A stretch of 64,000 nucleotides of DNA from Schizophyllum amplum (Eukaryota > Basidiomycota > Agaricomycetes > Agaricales > Schizophyllaceae): positions 62,001 through 126,000 of the forward strand of contig VDMD01000058.1 in the NCBI GenBank assembly GCA_007026445.1. Reading direction: 5' to 3'. Of this stretch, positions 38,243 to 49,910 are shown in pieces. Under the pieces are notes generated by a model. That model did no database searches, was not told the DNA's origin, and was given only the letters and a program-made list of their open reading frames with translations. The position numbers and the translations under genes are program-made. The first letter of the stretch is position 1. Each line of letters opens with the position of its first letter.

Positions 38243-39832
38243 TCAGTCGTTGTAGGTCTTAGGACCGTTGCCGGTGTCTTTCGCCTGGTTGTCGGCCAGA
38301 TTCAGAGCAACCAAACGGTCTTGCGCCTGCCGCCCAGTCTGCGCCTCGAAGTCGGCGACAGATATCGGACGCTCGCCATGTGGGGTCGCGCGAAGTGCGT
38401 GGCGAGTCTGCGGCCAAAAGTCAAAGGTCGCGGTGTGGTTGACGACCTTTTTTTTTTGTCAGATGAGGTCGCCCGAGCATCGCTGTACAAAACTCACCCT
38501 GTTGTCCCAGATCGCGACGGAGTTCGGCTTCCAGTGGAAGCGTGCCTGGAAGTCCGGGTTCTCGGCGAACTGGTGGAAGAGGAACTGAAGGATCGCGGTC
38601 GACTCGGCCTTGGGTACGCCGATGATGCGGCGGGTGAAGCCTGCGAAGAACATCAGCTTCGAGTCCGCACTGTATAGTGTACACATGACTTACCGTGGTT
38701 CACGTAGACAGACTTCCATCCGGTGACCGGGTGTACGCGCACGACGGGGTGGATCGACTCGATCGGCTCGCGGCGAACGGTGAGCCCCGCAGCGCGAGAG
38801 CCTTCCGCTTGGGCGACGGCACTATGCAGCGCCGTGAGACCCTCCAGATACTTCTGGAATCCTGGACTCAGCGACGAGTAGACAGCATATCTATGCACTG
38901 GGTTAGTCAAAGAAACTCGAGGCAAGTATAGCATGGATGAGAGGTCGGTACTCACCCAGAGCTCCAAAGCGTGTCCCCTCCGAATTCGGGGCCAGTTAGG
39001 ACCTTGAGCGAGGTTGTACTGGGAGGCTGGAGCTCGTACGAGACGTCTGTGTGCCAAAGCTCCAGCTTCGAGAACGCCTGAGGATCAGGCTTGCGCGCGT
39101 GGTCATTGTACACAACTACATGGCGCGTGTCGTTAAGTCGATGGCCCGAGGTGGTAGTAACTTTACGCACCGTGCACCTCCTCCAGGCCATTGCGAGGAA
39201 TAGGTGTCGTCGCGTGCTTGTGCAGCCTGCCGAAGTGCCGCGCGAGGTCGAGTTGACCGTGAATATCGATCTCCTGATCGCGGAAGACTGTCGATGTAGG
39301 TTGTGAGTAAGAAGAACCGCCATCATGATAGAGTACTTACATACGACCCCGCGTTCCGCGACGAGCAACGCGCTGGCGTAAATTTGAGAACTGCAAGGTT
39401 CAAATGATAAATAGAGGGAGACGACGTACAGCTCATCCTTCTGCGCTTCGCTCAACTGGCGTAGATCCACACCCTTGAGGATGGTACCGATCGCCGGCGT
39501 GAGGTGTTTGATCTTTGTGGCCGCGCTGAGCAGGTTCTTCTTGGATGGATCGGCTCGAAGGCCGCGATCGGTCACCGGGAATTCCTCCAGTGGCGCCCAG
39601 TGAACGTCAGGGAATTTGGGCTAAAGGAAGGTCAGGCATGCGCGATGATGCAGAGCAGGAGAAGACACACCTTGTACTGTGCATAAGGATAGTTATCATC
39701 CTTATCATCCGCCGAGCTGTCGGGAGAGTAGAAGGGGTTGATGAGGACCCGCGCCTCCGCCTTACGCTGCGCAATGCCATTGGCGGTCCCATTGGAGGAT
39801 GTCGAGGAGTCTGTTGTCGCGACGGGGGCCAT
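38243..39832 (-). CDS. TauD/TfdA-type Fe(II)/2-oxoglutarate dioxygenase
   Basis: Start at 39832 (MAPVATTDSSTSS), stop TGA at 38243-38245, about seven exons. FRDQEIDIHGQLDLARHFGR and HATTPIP precede HTDVSY, which holds the His-x-Asp iron ligands; HTATFDFWPQTRHALR supplies the third His ligand and the Arg that binds 2-oxoglutarate. In this family (taurine, sulfonate and related dioxygenases, e.g. yeast Jlp1) the reaction couples decarboxylation of 2-oxoglutarate to hydroxylation of the substrate, often releasing sulfite. The substrate here cannot be told. The last exon is preceded by ten As immediately before the AG, an unusual 3' splice site. Confidence 0.88.
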
Positions 39833-40640
39833 GGTGAGTCGCTGAGGACGAGCAGCAGATTATACGAATGGGTAAGGTGCGCGTCGCTCGTTACCTCGAG
39901 TATGGTCGGCGCGGTCACTGTATAAGCGATTGGCGCTCCAACAGACACGCAATCAGCACTCGCGCGCCTGGAGGTTCTGATTGCGCAAGCTGTCACGGCA
40001 ATGGTGCTCATGCCGGGGTGGCCTTTGATGCTGTTCTCTTGCCATGTGAATGGTCCCTTCTTTTCCCTCAGCCGCTCACTATAGAACACCGGGAGCATAG
40101 AAGAGATGTTGACGGCAGTCTGCCCCTCAGTCTAGATGGCAAGCGCTGTGCAGACGCAAGACCCGGACCGGGGCTTGATAACGTCAGTTCCTGGGCCGAC
40201 GAAAGGTGGACCGCTCACAATTGACTATTTATCTGACTCCAGAAATACGCCTTGTCAGCTGCTGAGTACGCGACAGAACGCGCCATGATGACGACAAGGA
40301 GCCGCAGTCATTGTTTCCATAAGGGAACTTGAGAACTGGATATGCATGAAGCAGTCGAAGCACAGAATGGTGCAATCCCGACCATGACTATAGTCATCTC
40401 CGAAGAATGGCAATGGTTCGGGACAAGTTGAAGAATCGGGGTTCGCCGATTCGGAGATTGAATCGGCCCGAGTTTCCGTGCCGTACTGCTACCTTCGGTT
40501 GTTGCCGCAAGTGGACCCACAAGAGCGTGGGCCTACTCAAGGTCTACTAGTATTGAGATTCAACCATCGCCGTTGATCGCGCATTTTACACAGGAACGTA
40601 GAAATGGGTAGGATACAAGATATTGATACCCAGCAGGTAC
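39833..40640. other. Intergenic, about 800 bp
   Basis: No supported gene. It contains the dioxygenase promoter and the 3' region of the helicase gene. Confidence 0.4.
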
Positions 40641-43600
40641 TCAATGCCGGCTCGGGGCGCAACCAGAGATCCCACCGACGATGCGCAAGACTCCTTTGGA
40701 CACGAGCTGCGCTGTAGCCGGCTGCTGTCGATAATGTGGCGTAGATTTGGTGTCAACGTGTTGGGAATGTTGGGCGTACGAGGGCTTGTACTCATTCGCT
40801 GCGATTTGACTGGAAGCCCATGATCTTCCATTTTCGCCGCGGACAGACCGCCGCAGCGGTTGGTAGTATGTCGGTGCCATCGAAGGGCTCGTACGAAGCT
40901 TGTAGTTCCTATCAGTAAATCGAGGGTACCCGCGCAGTGCCAGACTGCCCGCACCTGTCTATCATCATGTCGCTGCCCGCTCGGGAAAGGGTCGAAGCTT
41001 CTGGTCTTCTCAGGTTGAAGAGCAAACTGGAATCAAAGCTCGTAAACAGTGCACGCGGCATAAATGGAGGTCTACTCACGTTGGCCCATGCTTTGACCGC
41101 AGGCGTCGAGGATTGCCTCGTAATCTTGACCGTCGTACTGCGCGCTAGCTCTGGGAACGCCGCGGGCCCGACTGAAGTCGTCACGGTCGTAGTCCCATCC
41201 GCGTCAGAGTATGCGAAATTTTCCGAGTATACATTCGCGGTTGTTCCACGAGCAGCGTATCCATTTCCCCGGCGCTTGGAAAATCCGGGGAGCTCCGCCG
41301 TCCCATTCGCCACGTCGCGCCAGGAAACCCAACACCTAGATCGCATATGCCGCTCGAGACGGGCGAGGAGGATGTTTTTGCCGGCTCCCTGGACAAATGC
41401 TCTGTCGGTGACGATGACCATCCCGCGACGACATCGCGTGAGCAGCACGTTCATTCTAGGTTCAGACCTCAGGAAGCCCGGCGTCTCTGTGCGGACGACA
41501 GACACGATCACGTAGTCGGCTTCGTTGCCTGCGAACAAATACGGAATAGTATGAGATTCGGCAAAGGATTATGGATCACATGGGCGTACCTTGGAAGCTG
41601 TCTACGTTAAAAACGCGGTCAGAGGGCAGTCCGACTGACTCAAGGTCGCGCGAGATCTCCGCTCGTTGGGCATCGTACGGAGTGATGACACAGAAGTTCT
41701 TTTCCGCTCGATGATACTGCTCAACCAAGTTCCGTATGACCTGTACTTCGTCCCTATTCTGTTTGCTAAATCAGCCTTTGTAGGGCTCACGTATGGACGA
41801 CGTACGATCTGGCTGCGTCCTTGGAGTTCCTCCCCACCGCCGTGCCCGCGCCGTGCGTCGACGAATACGATGCACGAAGGATCAGTGATCTGATGTGCTG
41901 ACATGAGTCTCCCGCCATATACTGTGTCAGATATGAAATCTCCCAACGGGACTGGCATGCGATCTGAGGAGTGCGGTCAGCAGTCTCTCTGCATAATGTA
42001 CAAGTTCCATATTGCCGCCTACATTGAGTATTCAAGAAGTGGGAATAGCGCGTAAGATGCGACAAGTCATAAATGGACTCTATCGTTCTTGCGTTGTCCT
42101 TGCCATATGGCGGTACTGCGTGCATAGTCAGGGCCGTCGTACGACGGTACGTAATGGCTTACACTGCTTGGGATCGCCGAAGAAACAGATCTTTCGAAGC
42201 TTCTTGAACTTCGCGCAGAGCGGCTATTTACAGAGTTAGTTACGTCCTCACGACAGGTGAAGAATTCACTTACCATGTAGTCAAAGACGTTGATCTGCGA
42301 GGCCTCGTCGATGACGAGCCGCTCGACGGGCATCACGTCGTTATACATCCTGAGCTGCTCCAGCTTGGGGTTCGACAGCATGCTGACCGTCGATAAGATA
42401 ACGCGCGCATCCCCGATGAAGCGCGCGAGAGACCCAGTATCCGGCGGGAACTCGTCCGAGCGGATGAGCTTTTGCTCAATAGCCGTATATAAGGATTCAT
42501 GCCTGGGAAGAAACGGTCGTGAATGCGTAAAGGAATTATGAAACGTCGCTGAAATCGGCAACTGACCATTCGACGTAGAAGTCTTGCGAGACGATGAGGC
42601 GGAAGTCGACGCCTCGCCGTGCAATGCTCTCCGCAATGTTCTTGACCGCGACGTTAGAATGCGCGACGGCCCAGGTCGCGCGTCCATGCTTGGCCCACAC
42701 TTCCACAGCAGCCGAGATCGTCTTAGTCTTCCCCGTCCCTGGTGGTCCTGAAATATATTGAGCAACGCTGATTGGCGTTCACCGATGCTACGCACCGTGA
42801 ACAATAATGCATGGTCTCGGCGAGTGGACCATCGAGCCCACGACCTCGCTCTGCGACGGGTTCAACCCGTAGATTGACCTACGCTGGACAGACTCGTGGA
42901 TCTCCCCTTGAAGTTCCTCGGCAACGGGGAACCACAAATGCCGAATGAAGGCGTAACTCTGAAGACCTGGTTTTCGTCCGCAACAGACGTCGAGGATGAA
43001 CTCATCCCGAGCGCGCTCGGCATTGGTCCGTGACGGTGCACCAACAACGGTGACTGAAGATATGGCTTGGCCACGGACGCCGCGTTTGAGCTTGATCTCA
43101 GAGCGACGTCCGTGAGCGCCGGTTGCGCGACCCACGGTGGACTCCTGGTTCGTGTAGTTGATGATGACACGGGTCTGAAAGTGCGTGTTGGAGGAAAGAG
43201 CCTTATCAAAGTGATAGTACGCACCTGCCGACTGGCACGAACACGGGTCTTATACCTTGCATTCATGAGCAGGAGCTTGCCTTCTTTTGTTATTTCGTGG
43301 GAGGTGAACTCGCTCTGGACTTCATGAGGCGCAGCTCGGCGCAAAATCCATTCCTCGCGAATGAGCTTAGCGAGCAAGGCTTGTTCCTGCAGGCATTCAG
43401 TAACATAGAATCTCAAGAGAGTAACGACGTACCCCGCGTATTATGTAGGCTGTATTGACCACCCAAGATGACGTTGCCACGGCAGACTTGCAATTGACGC
43501 CGACGCTGTCGGAAACCGTCAGCGAAATTCGTAGAGTGAAGGAAAGAACAACAAGAGACCATACATTGCGGATATCCATGCTCGCAGAGACGTCGCCGTG

Positions 43601-44073
43601 GCGGAGATGTTGTTCGGTGCCCAGAGATTGTCGAGGTTGAAGGACTGAACCTTCGTAGAGGACATGCGGCGCTTGATGATTTCCGAAGGCGCCATCTTCG
43701 CGTCGCCCAACGTGCTCCTCAGTTCGACGCCCTTGACCGCTATCTGCGTCCTATCGGATATACAAAGCGAGATAGGCGCCAATTCGAAGGCAACGAGGGA
43801 GATGTCTGGGTAATGACCGCAGAGGATGGCGGATAAGGCGGTGTCAGGTATGCCGCGTCGCTGGCTGGGGGCCGAGATGCGGTAGACTCTGGATGTCGTG
43901 GCGAGCACGACCTCGTGAAGCTCTCCATCCTCGTCACGTTCGACATCCACCCCCACGATGCTCGGCTTTTGCTGTAAAATGTCCCGCGCTGCAATATGTG
44001 AATGCGCCCATGCATATGAGAACACGGCGATGTCGCTCGGGGGAAGTAGCACGCTTTGGTGTAGCTTGGCCAT
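40641..44073 (-). CDS. SF1 (UPF1-like) helicase with an exonuclease-like N-terminal domain
   Basis: Start at 44073 (MAKLHQSVLLPPSD). The N-terminal ~190 residues have SIVGVDVERDEDGE, later GVELRSTLG and QSFNLDNL, resembling the DxE motif and later blocks of DEDD 3'-5' exonucleases (inference). The helicase part follows: LNPSQSEVV (Q-motif-like, about 42860), GPPGTGKTKT (Walker A, about 42725-42754), LVIDEASQ (motif II, about 42300), CFFGDPKQ (motif III, about 42175), YRMPVPLGDF, CVITPYDAQ and GNEADYVIVSVVRT (motifs IV-V, about 41540-41500), then LLTRCRRG (motif VI). This is a full SF1 set of the UPF1/DNA2 type. The C-terminal tail is Ser/Thr-rich; the last exon is modelled to a stop at about 40641 with low certainty. 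Such proteins unwind RNA or DNA; a fused exonuclease would degrade while unwinding. Confidence 0.8.
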
Positions 44074-44556
44074 GGTGGGAGAAGGGAGAAAGAACAAAGA
44101 ATTGCAGCGCCTCGCCTTCGCCGCCCGGCCGTGCGGTCATAGGCGCCAGCAATAAGCGCCGCGAGACGGAGATGAACGAGGGATCTCTGTGAGAATCCTA
44201 GTATCCCAATAGCTTATCCGACGCTAGTGACCATCGGACGCGGCTGTCTCGGTCAGATGAGATTCTGAAAAGCATCGAGACAAATATCGCTCACTGTATG
44301 GTTGCTAGCGCTGTACTGTATCGTTCAAAACCGTGGGTGCATAACGGGTGAGCTTCGATCTGGAACCAACATACTTACCTGAATCCGTTGCTCATGTAGT
44401 CGTACTGGTTCATACCTGCGTGCGTAAGAGTGATGCGAAGATGCATAGACCACGCATAGTCGACATGATAATACACATCAGAGCGGCTCAGTACGGATAG
44501 TGAGATCAGTGCGAACGGTGCGCGAAGTAGCCAGGCCACTCTGTCTACTGCGCATT
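44074..44556. other. Intergenic, about 480 bp
   Basis: No gene seen. It should hold the helicase promoter and the 3' end of the F-box gene. Confidence 0.4.
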
Positions 44557-46056
44557 TCAATGCATGCCCAGATCGTCCAAGTCCAAGTCGGAGTCCGAGT
44601 CATGGTCCGAATCGTCGGAGTCATCCTCATCGTCGTCGTCTTCGTCGTCCTCGTCGTCTTCGTCGTCCTCGTCGTCGTCCTCGTCCTCGTCTTCGTCTGA
44701 GTCGTCTTCGTCCGAATCGTCCTCTTCCGACTCGTCCTCCTCTTTGAGGTCGTCGTCGTACATGAAGATACCCCTGTCGCGCGGGACGTGCTCACGCACA
44801 ACAAAGGTATCCAGCAGCTCGCGTAATTCATCGCGTACCGCCTGCTCCAGCGTGCAATCCTGAAGGTATTCGAGTACGACATGCCGCAGCGCGGTGTTGC
44901 GCACGCGATAGCGAATGATCTGCGCTGGACCTTGGGGATCAACGCAGTGCTGTAAGCCACCGCTGATCTCCAGATGTGCGAGGCGCGGGAGCGGACATTC
45001 TGACGCCGGAGATGATTCTGTGCCCCGTCCGATGGCAGCGACAAGCACGTCGAGGTACGAGAGAGGCTCCTCCTCCATCTCGCACCATGTCAGCCGTTCG
45101 AGCGCAGGCAAGGACTTGAAGAGTCGGCACAGGGCGCTCGGGGTGATCTGCACGTTACGCAGTGCGAGGGAGGTGAGAGCGGTATGCGAGCGGTCGAGGC
45201 AGGCGACAAGTGCATCTGTGCTCTGGCTGGACCAGGTCCACGGCGTATAGTTCCATGGCCCTCCGATGTCTAAGCTTGTCAGCCTAGGAGCTGTGACGCG
45301 GTCGAGGATGCGGGAAAGCAGACCACGCGTGTTGCTCTCCGCGGTGACAAACTCCACGCTTTGCAGGGATGGGCATTTGGCGTCCACGTTAGGTCGTTGC
45401 GTACTGGTCACGAAGATGTCAGTCGCCTTGAAAAAGGTTGCATTCGTGCACCAGGCGAGCGCTGAGACGATGTCGTTTGGCTCGATCTCGTCACCGGAGA
45501 GCGTAATTGAAGTCAGCTGACGCCAGGGGAGGTCCATCGTCTCGTCGAAGAGGCCCTCGTAGGAGCGCAAGGACGGTGCACGGCTGAAGTAAGATGTGCG
45601 CTCATTCTGGTCGAGGTGAAGGTGTTCCAAGGAAGGGAACTCGCAGGGGGCTACACCAGCACGGTGTTCCATTTCGTCGTCGATGTCGCAGATAACGCAG
45701 GAGCGCCAACGGTCGCTTTCGTGCAGCAGCAAGTCCAGCGCAGGGCCATCCTCCCATATAATGTCGACAGTCAAAGGCGCCGGTCTCGATTTTTCGAGAT
45801 GATATGCTACAGCGCGAGCGGTATCGTCGGTACGATCAGAAACATCTGAATCGATGCTGTAGCCCAACTGTATAACTGCCCATAGTGACGCGCTGGAGAA
45901 TGCCGCAGCACGCCAATCTCGCGAGACCTGAGACAGTCGTAGGACAGGCGAGTTACGGTCATCCAGGGAGAACCCATATGCGTCGCGGACGTGCCCAAAG
46001 ATTTCGCACAGAACATCTGGGACGAGGCGCTCGACAGCATAAAATGCGGTGGCCAT
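44557..46056 (-). CDS. F-box protein with an acidic C-terminal tail
   Basis: A single open exon of 499 codons. The start is placed at 46056 (MATAFYAVERLV), although the frame is open upstream to 46119. F-box at residues ~10-60: VLCEIFGHVRDAYGFS, then VLRLSQVSRDWRAAAFS and ASLW. The middle and C-terminal parts contain leucine-rich irregular repeats (LTSLALRNVQITPSAL), typical of substrate-recruiting F-box proteins in basidiomycetes. The last ~65 residues are almost all Asp, Glu and Ser, encoded by GTC/CTC triplet repeats on the plus strand (44570-44760). Known role: adaptor for SCF ubiquitin ligases. It is the intact paralog of 13234-14528; the acidic tail is its main difference. Confidence 0.85.
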   Translation of the reverse strand: MATAFYAVERLVPDVLCEIFGHVRDAYGFSLDDRNSPVLRLSQVSRDWRAAAFSSASLWAVIQLGYSIDSDVSDRTDDTARAVAYHLEKSRPAPLTVDIIWEDGPALDLLLHESDRWRSCVICDIDDEMEHRAGVAPCEFPSLEHLHLDQNERTSYFSRAPSLRSYEGLFDETMDLPWRQLTSITLSGDEIEPNDIVSALAWCTNATFFKATDIFVTSTQRPNVDAKCPSLQSVEFVTAESNTRGLLSRILDRVTAPRLTSLDIGGPWNYTPWTWSSQSTDALVACLDRSHTALTSLALRNVQITPSALCRLFKSLPALERLTWCEMEEEPLSYLDVLVAAIGRGTESSPASECPLPRLAHLEISGGLQHCVDPQGPAQIIRYRVRNTALRHVVLEYLQDCTLEQAVRDELRELLDTFVVREHVPRDRGIFMYDDDLKEEDESEEDDSDEDDSDEDEDEDDDEDDEDDEDDEDDDDEDDSDDSDHDSDSDLDLDDLGMH

Positions 46057-46395
46057 TGATGACGAGTACCTTCGCGGTGGTAAGTACTCAGTCACGATGC
46101 ATGAGCAAGCTCGTCGCACTCACGATGATTGGCTAATTCATGTAGATTACCGAACGACCATGGAGCAGGCGTGCAAGAAAGAGGCAAAAGGTTGGCAAGA
46201 GGCAAGGACAAAATCCAAGTCGCTCGTGACTAGCTAGTGACTGCGTCACACGTAACCCCGGAAGTCCGAAACTGATCGCACGTTGGCACGTGCTGGACGG
46301 CGCTTAACGTTCAACTGCCATCTCGAACGCGTGTCTCGTTTCCTTGACACATCTCTTGCATTGCAACACAGGCTGCTGCATCGTCAGACAAGAAC

Positions 46396-47340
46396 CATGG
46401 ACCCCGAGGTGAGGCTGGCGGCGCGTAAATTCATGTCGCCTTATTGATGTGGCAACAGACACTCTTCCCTGAGCTTCAGCTATGCAGCGACATGGGTCCC
46501 CATGCATATGTCATTTTCAAGACCTCCTCCAAGGTCCGACGCCTACTAATCGCTACGAATCCACAAGGCCGCTTGATTGAGCCTGCGCAGGAGGAGTTGC
46601 GACACCTCGCCCGTTACGTGGCGCGCGCCGCCGAGGCTATCACTGCCTTCCACCAAGTCTTTCGTGCCATACGCCGAGCAATACTGGACAATTCCAGCCC
46701 AGTCGATGCGGCTATTACCACCATATGTGAACAGTACGACATCTTCGATCAGGCTCTGGATGAGCTTCTGGTCCTCAAGGACACTACGATGGGCGCTATC
46801 GACGAGCTAGGACGAGTCGTTGTTCAACAGCTTTCCTATCCACCCATCATCCATTTCGTCATCATGCACATCCTAGGCTCTGACTGGAGCAAGAGGGCGA
46901 TCGCTTTGGCAACCATTCCGTCACTACTCGACACAGTACGTTCCCACGTACAGTCGATCGCAGTCCTGGTCATCGACCTGAAGACCTGCTCGACGGTAAC
47001 GCACGATCGCTTTTCCATCGAGAAATTGCGCGAGATTAGGGGCCTTTCAGAAGAGACTCGCACGCGGATAGACTGTTTCGTTATGACGGCGTCGGGTGAT
47101 CTGCCCAAGTGGGCAGACCACGTCGAAGGTTTTGCATCCGTTTTGCAAGATCTTGCGGTCCCTTTTTTCCCTGTGAGCACTTCGTTAATTATCCGTAATG
47201 GGCTCATTGTTCAAAGATACGTGACTGATGAGCTCTCATCGTGGAACAACCTGCGGTCATGCAGGTTGTGTATGGAGCAGTGTTCTAGGGGCGACGTGAG
47301 CGACGATGGTACACACGAGCGAGTATGCCACTTCTTGTGA
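46396..47340 (+). CDS. Unknown helical protein, paralog of 37159-37966
   Basis: Exon 1 is only 12 nt (MDPE, 46396-46407), with a GTGAGG donor; the acceptor GGCAACAG opens exon 2 at 46459. The frame then runs to the stop at 47340, about 298 residues. A GTGAGC at 47175 could be a donor that would change the C-terminus. Conserved blocks with the 37 kb gene: SYPPIIHFVIMHIL and FSIEKLREIRGLSEETR. The shared position of the first intron supports common descent. Predicted mostly helical; no known domain recognised. It converges with the minus-strand membrane-protein gene ending at 47704. Confidence 0.65.
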
Positions 47341-47703
47341 ATATGTATGCGGTTTGCTGCTATCAGCGCCCCGACAAAAATATACCTTGTGTCTGCGACC
47401 TCGGACTTGTGCGATCCGGCTTCGAGGATGAGATCAAACGTAGTACTATACATTACATCAGTATGCTGCAGCCACTGCTCGTCAATCGTCAGTGGAAAGA
47501 CGTCCGTGGTATGAAGGGTTCCTCAAGATGCCAGGCCTGCAGAAACATGTGGTACTGGACCCCTAGTGTCGCTTCACATTGAGAGTCCATGGAAGGATTT
47601 GTGATTAAGATTATGATCATGGCATGCTCGTAAATACAAAAGGGACAGAAAACAGATCACAGAGTACCCATGCAGTATCATATTTAGTCGTTGCTATAGA
47701 GCA

Positions 47704-49910
47704 TCAGACGAGAGACTGGTCGGAAGCCCTACCTCTCCCGCCGCCACTGCTCTCAGGACCTGCACGACGGCGTCCTTGGCAGCTCGTTTCCTGCTGCACG
47801 ACTGCATGATGTTGACGCAGTGCCTGCTCGATCCCGTTTAGTTTCCTTCGACAAGTCTAAAGCGCACGATGATTACCTGTGAAGAAGGCTCTTGACCCCT
47901 TCGCTGCATATCTGGGTGGGCAGATTGAAACTCCCGACGGGCGTTCCTGCACGCCATCTCGATAGTCTCACCATTGGGAGAGTTAATCTCACAAAGCGAT
48001 GAATGGAATTTCACGCGGACAACGAACGCGACTCACATATTGATTGAAGGAGCGAAAGAAGAGCGCAATCTTCTGCTTGCGTACTCCATCCAAAGGTGCA
48101 TCACCGCGTCGTGCGGCCAGCAAGTCCATAACGATCTGGTGCAACTCCATGTAGGAATAGAGAAGAAGTTGACTGGTCTTCTGCAACTTCGCCGTCGTAG
48201 TTGATGCGGCTTGCATCACTTTGGGCGTACTCATGGGATCTGTACACGTGATCAGTGACGAGGCTCGCATCGGATTGTGCATGACTCGAGCACACACCAT
48301 CCATCTTCCTTTGCATGCCCTCCTTCACAGCGCTGAAGCAGGCGCTGAGGGTCAACATAGCGCCCGCACCCCCTGCTGCAGTGGTGAACGCAGTAGACCA
48401 GTTCGCCGCGTACGACCCCGCAGCCACGGAACAGATTAGAACGCCCATGTATATGTTGTTGATCCGCTTCCAAAGACCGGACATGAGTCTGCCCAGCAAA
48501 GTCTTCGAAGCGCTGAAGTCCTACAATAAATAACAGCGTCAGAGGGAAGCCAAAGGTCTAGATCAAACGTACGGTACTGAGATCTTCCAGGGCGTCCAGC
48601 GTATGCAGAACCTGCTTCTTCAGTTTGCGGCACAGAACTTCTAAGGATTCTTCAGCTTGGCGAGTATCTTCACCAATGCATCAGGGTGTAATTCAGACTG
48701 GCGTAGTAATATAGCTACCATCGAGCACGACGTCACCGCTGTGGATGATGTCCTCAATCAGGACCATCTCGTCGACACTGTCCGCATCTGAGGGAGTCCG
48801 ACGTTGGGACCCAGATACTTGCGTTGCCATATGCATAATAGCCAGCATGAGGATCGTGGTGATAATGAACGACGGATTGTTCGGTGGCATGCTCGTAGTC
48901 GTAGGGACGCCAGGCCGTAAGGAGGCTGTCATCGATGTTAGAATATCATAAAAAGCTGACAAACATGTCGACAATGAAGACATACCCCGACCGCGCCTAG
49001 CTGCATTCGTCGCCGCGGCGATGCTGATTCGACGGCCACTGTGCGAAGCAACCGTCCCTTCCGATCTCTGACTCGCGCCTGAGGAAGTTACATGAGGGAA
49101 GTCGAATTTAAGAGCTGCTGCCTTACATACCTACTGCTACTGCAGAACGCTGAGGAAATACATGCCTTGAGGCGGCACTCTGCGATGCCAGCCTCTTCAG
49201 CGCTCTGAGGACAACCTTGGCATCCTGCTCCGCATCTGCAAGATCCGCGAACCAGTCAGCCCACTCGAGTAGGATCATAACCACGCTGTTCGATAATCGT
49301 ATGTTAGCTGCATTCAGCGGAAATAATGAAGTGATGCACTCGTTCGTTTCGTTGCGCTTATATTGCTGCGCAATATCCGAGAATGCGGCCATGTCGCTGT
49401 TGAAGTCGCGGCTCGCATTGTATTTGTCACCCACGACCTCCATCGCAAGGCCGTAGAGAATTCGACGAAGGAGGCTACAGACTTCTCTGTGTGATACAGC
49501 AGCGTCTTGCGAGACATACGCCGAGCTGAAGTCAGGTATGCCAGCTAGCGTGAGCTCATCGATGTTGACGCAGAGCTCGTCCGTGTCGTCTTGCGGCACC
49601 CTAGCGAGAGGTCGAGTCGACGAAAGTTCCGCGCGGGGTTTGACCGCCTGAATGGGCGATGCCTACAAAATTCCCGACATGTGAGATTCGTGCTTTAGCA
49701 TCGGGAGGAACCGCGCTGTCTTACATATCTGCCTGGGGCCGGCGTTTGCTGCACCGGACGTGCTTGAGTGGTATAGGCGAGGTCAGGCTGAGTCGCACTG
49801 GCATAAGGATACGAGGTCTGAGATGCGAGATCGTCCGGCAATGTCTGTCGACGGTTGCGAACGTTGTTGCCGGACTGGCGAAAGGTAGCAGACGGGTTAT
49901 AGGAAGCCAT
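47704..49910 (-). CDS. Unknown membrane protein with a two-helix hairpin
   Basis: The whole gene could be spliced in frame: MASYNPSATFRQSG (49910) ... GRY|GTAAGA; ASPIQAVKPRAELSS ... to RSAVAV (about 49125); GASQRSEGTVASHSGRR; SLRPGVPTTTSMPP with the hydrophobic segment FIITTILMLAIMHMATQV (about 48860-48805); DTRQAEESLEVLCRKLKKQV (about 48640); DFSASKTLLGRLMSGLWKR, then the hydrophobic pair MGVLICSVAAGSYA and FTTAAGGAGAMLTLSACF (about 48450-48330); DPMSTPKVM ... RSFNQ; a charged exon; and a last exon to TGA at 47704-47706. About nine exons. One join (about 48740-48690, donor GTAGCT) is uncertain; without it a shorter protein would stop at 48693. Family not recognised. The helical regions around the hairpin may form coiled coils. 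Confidence 0.6.
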
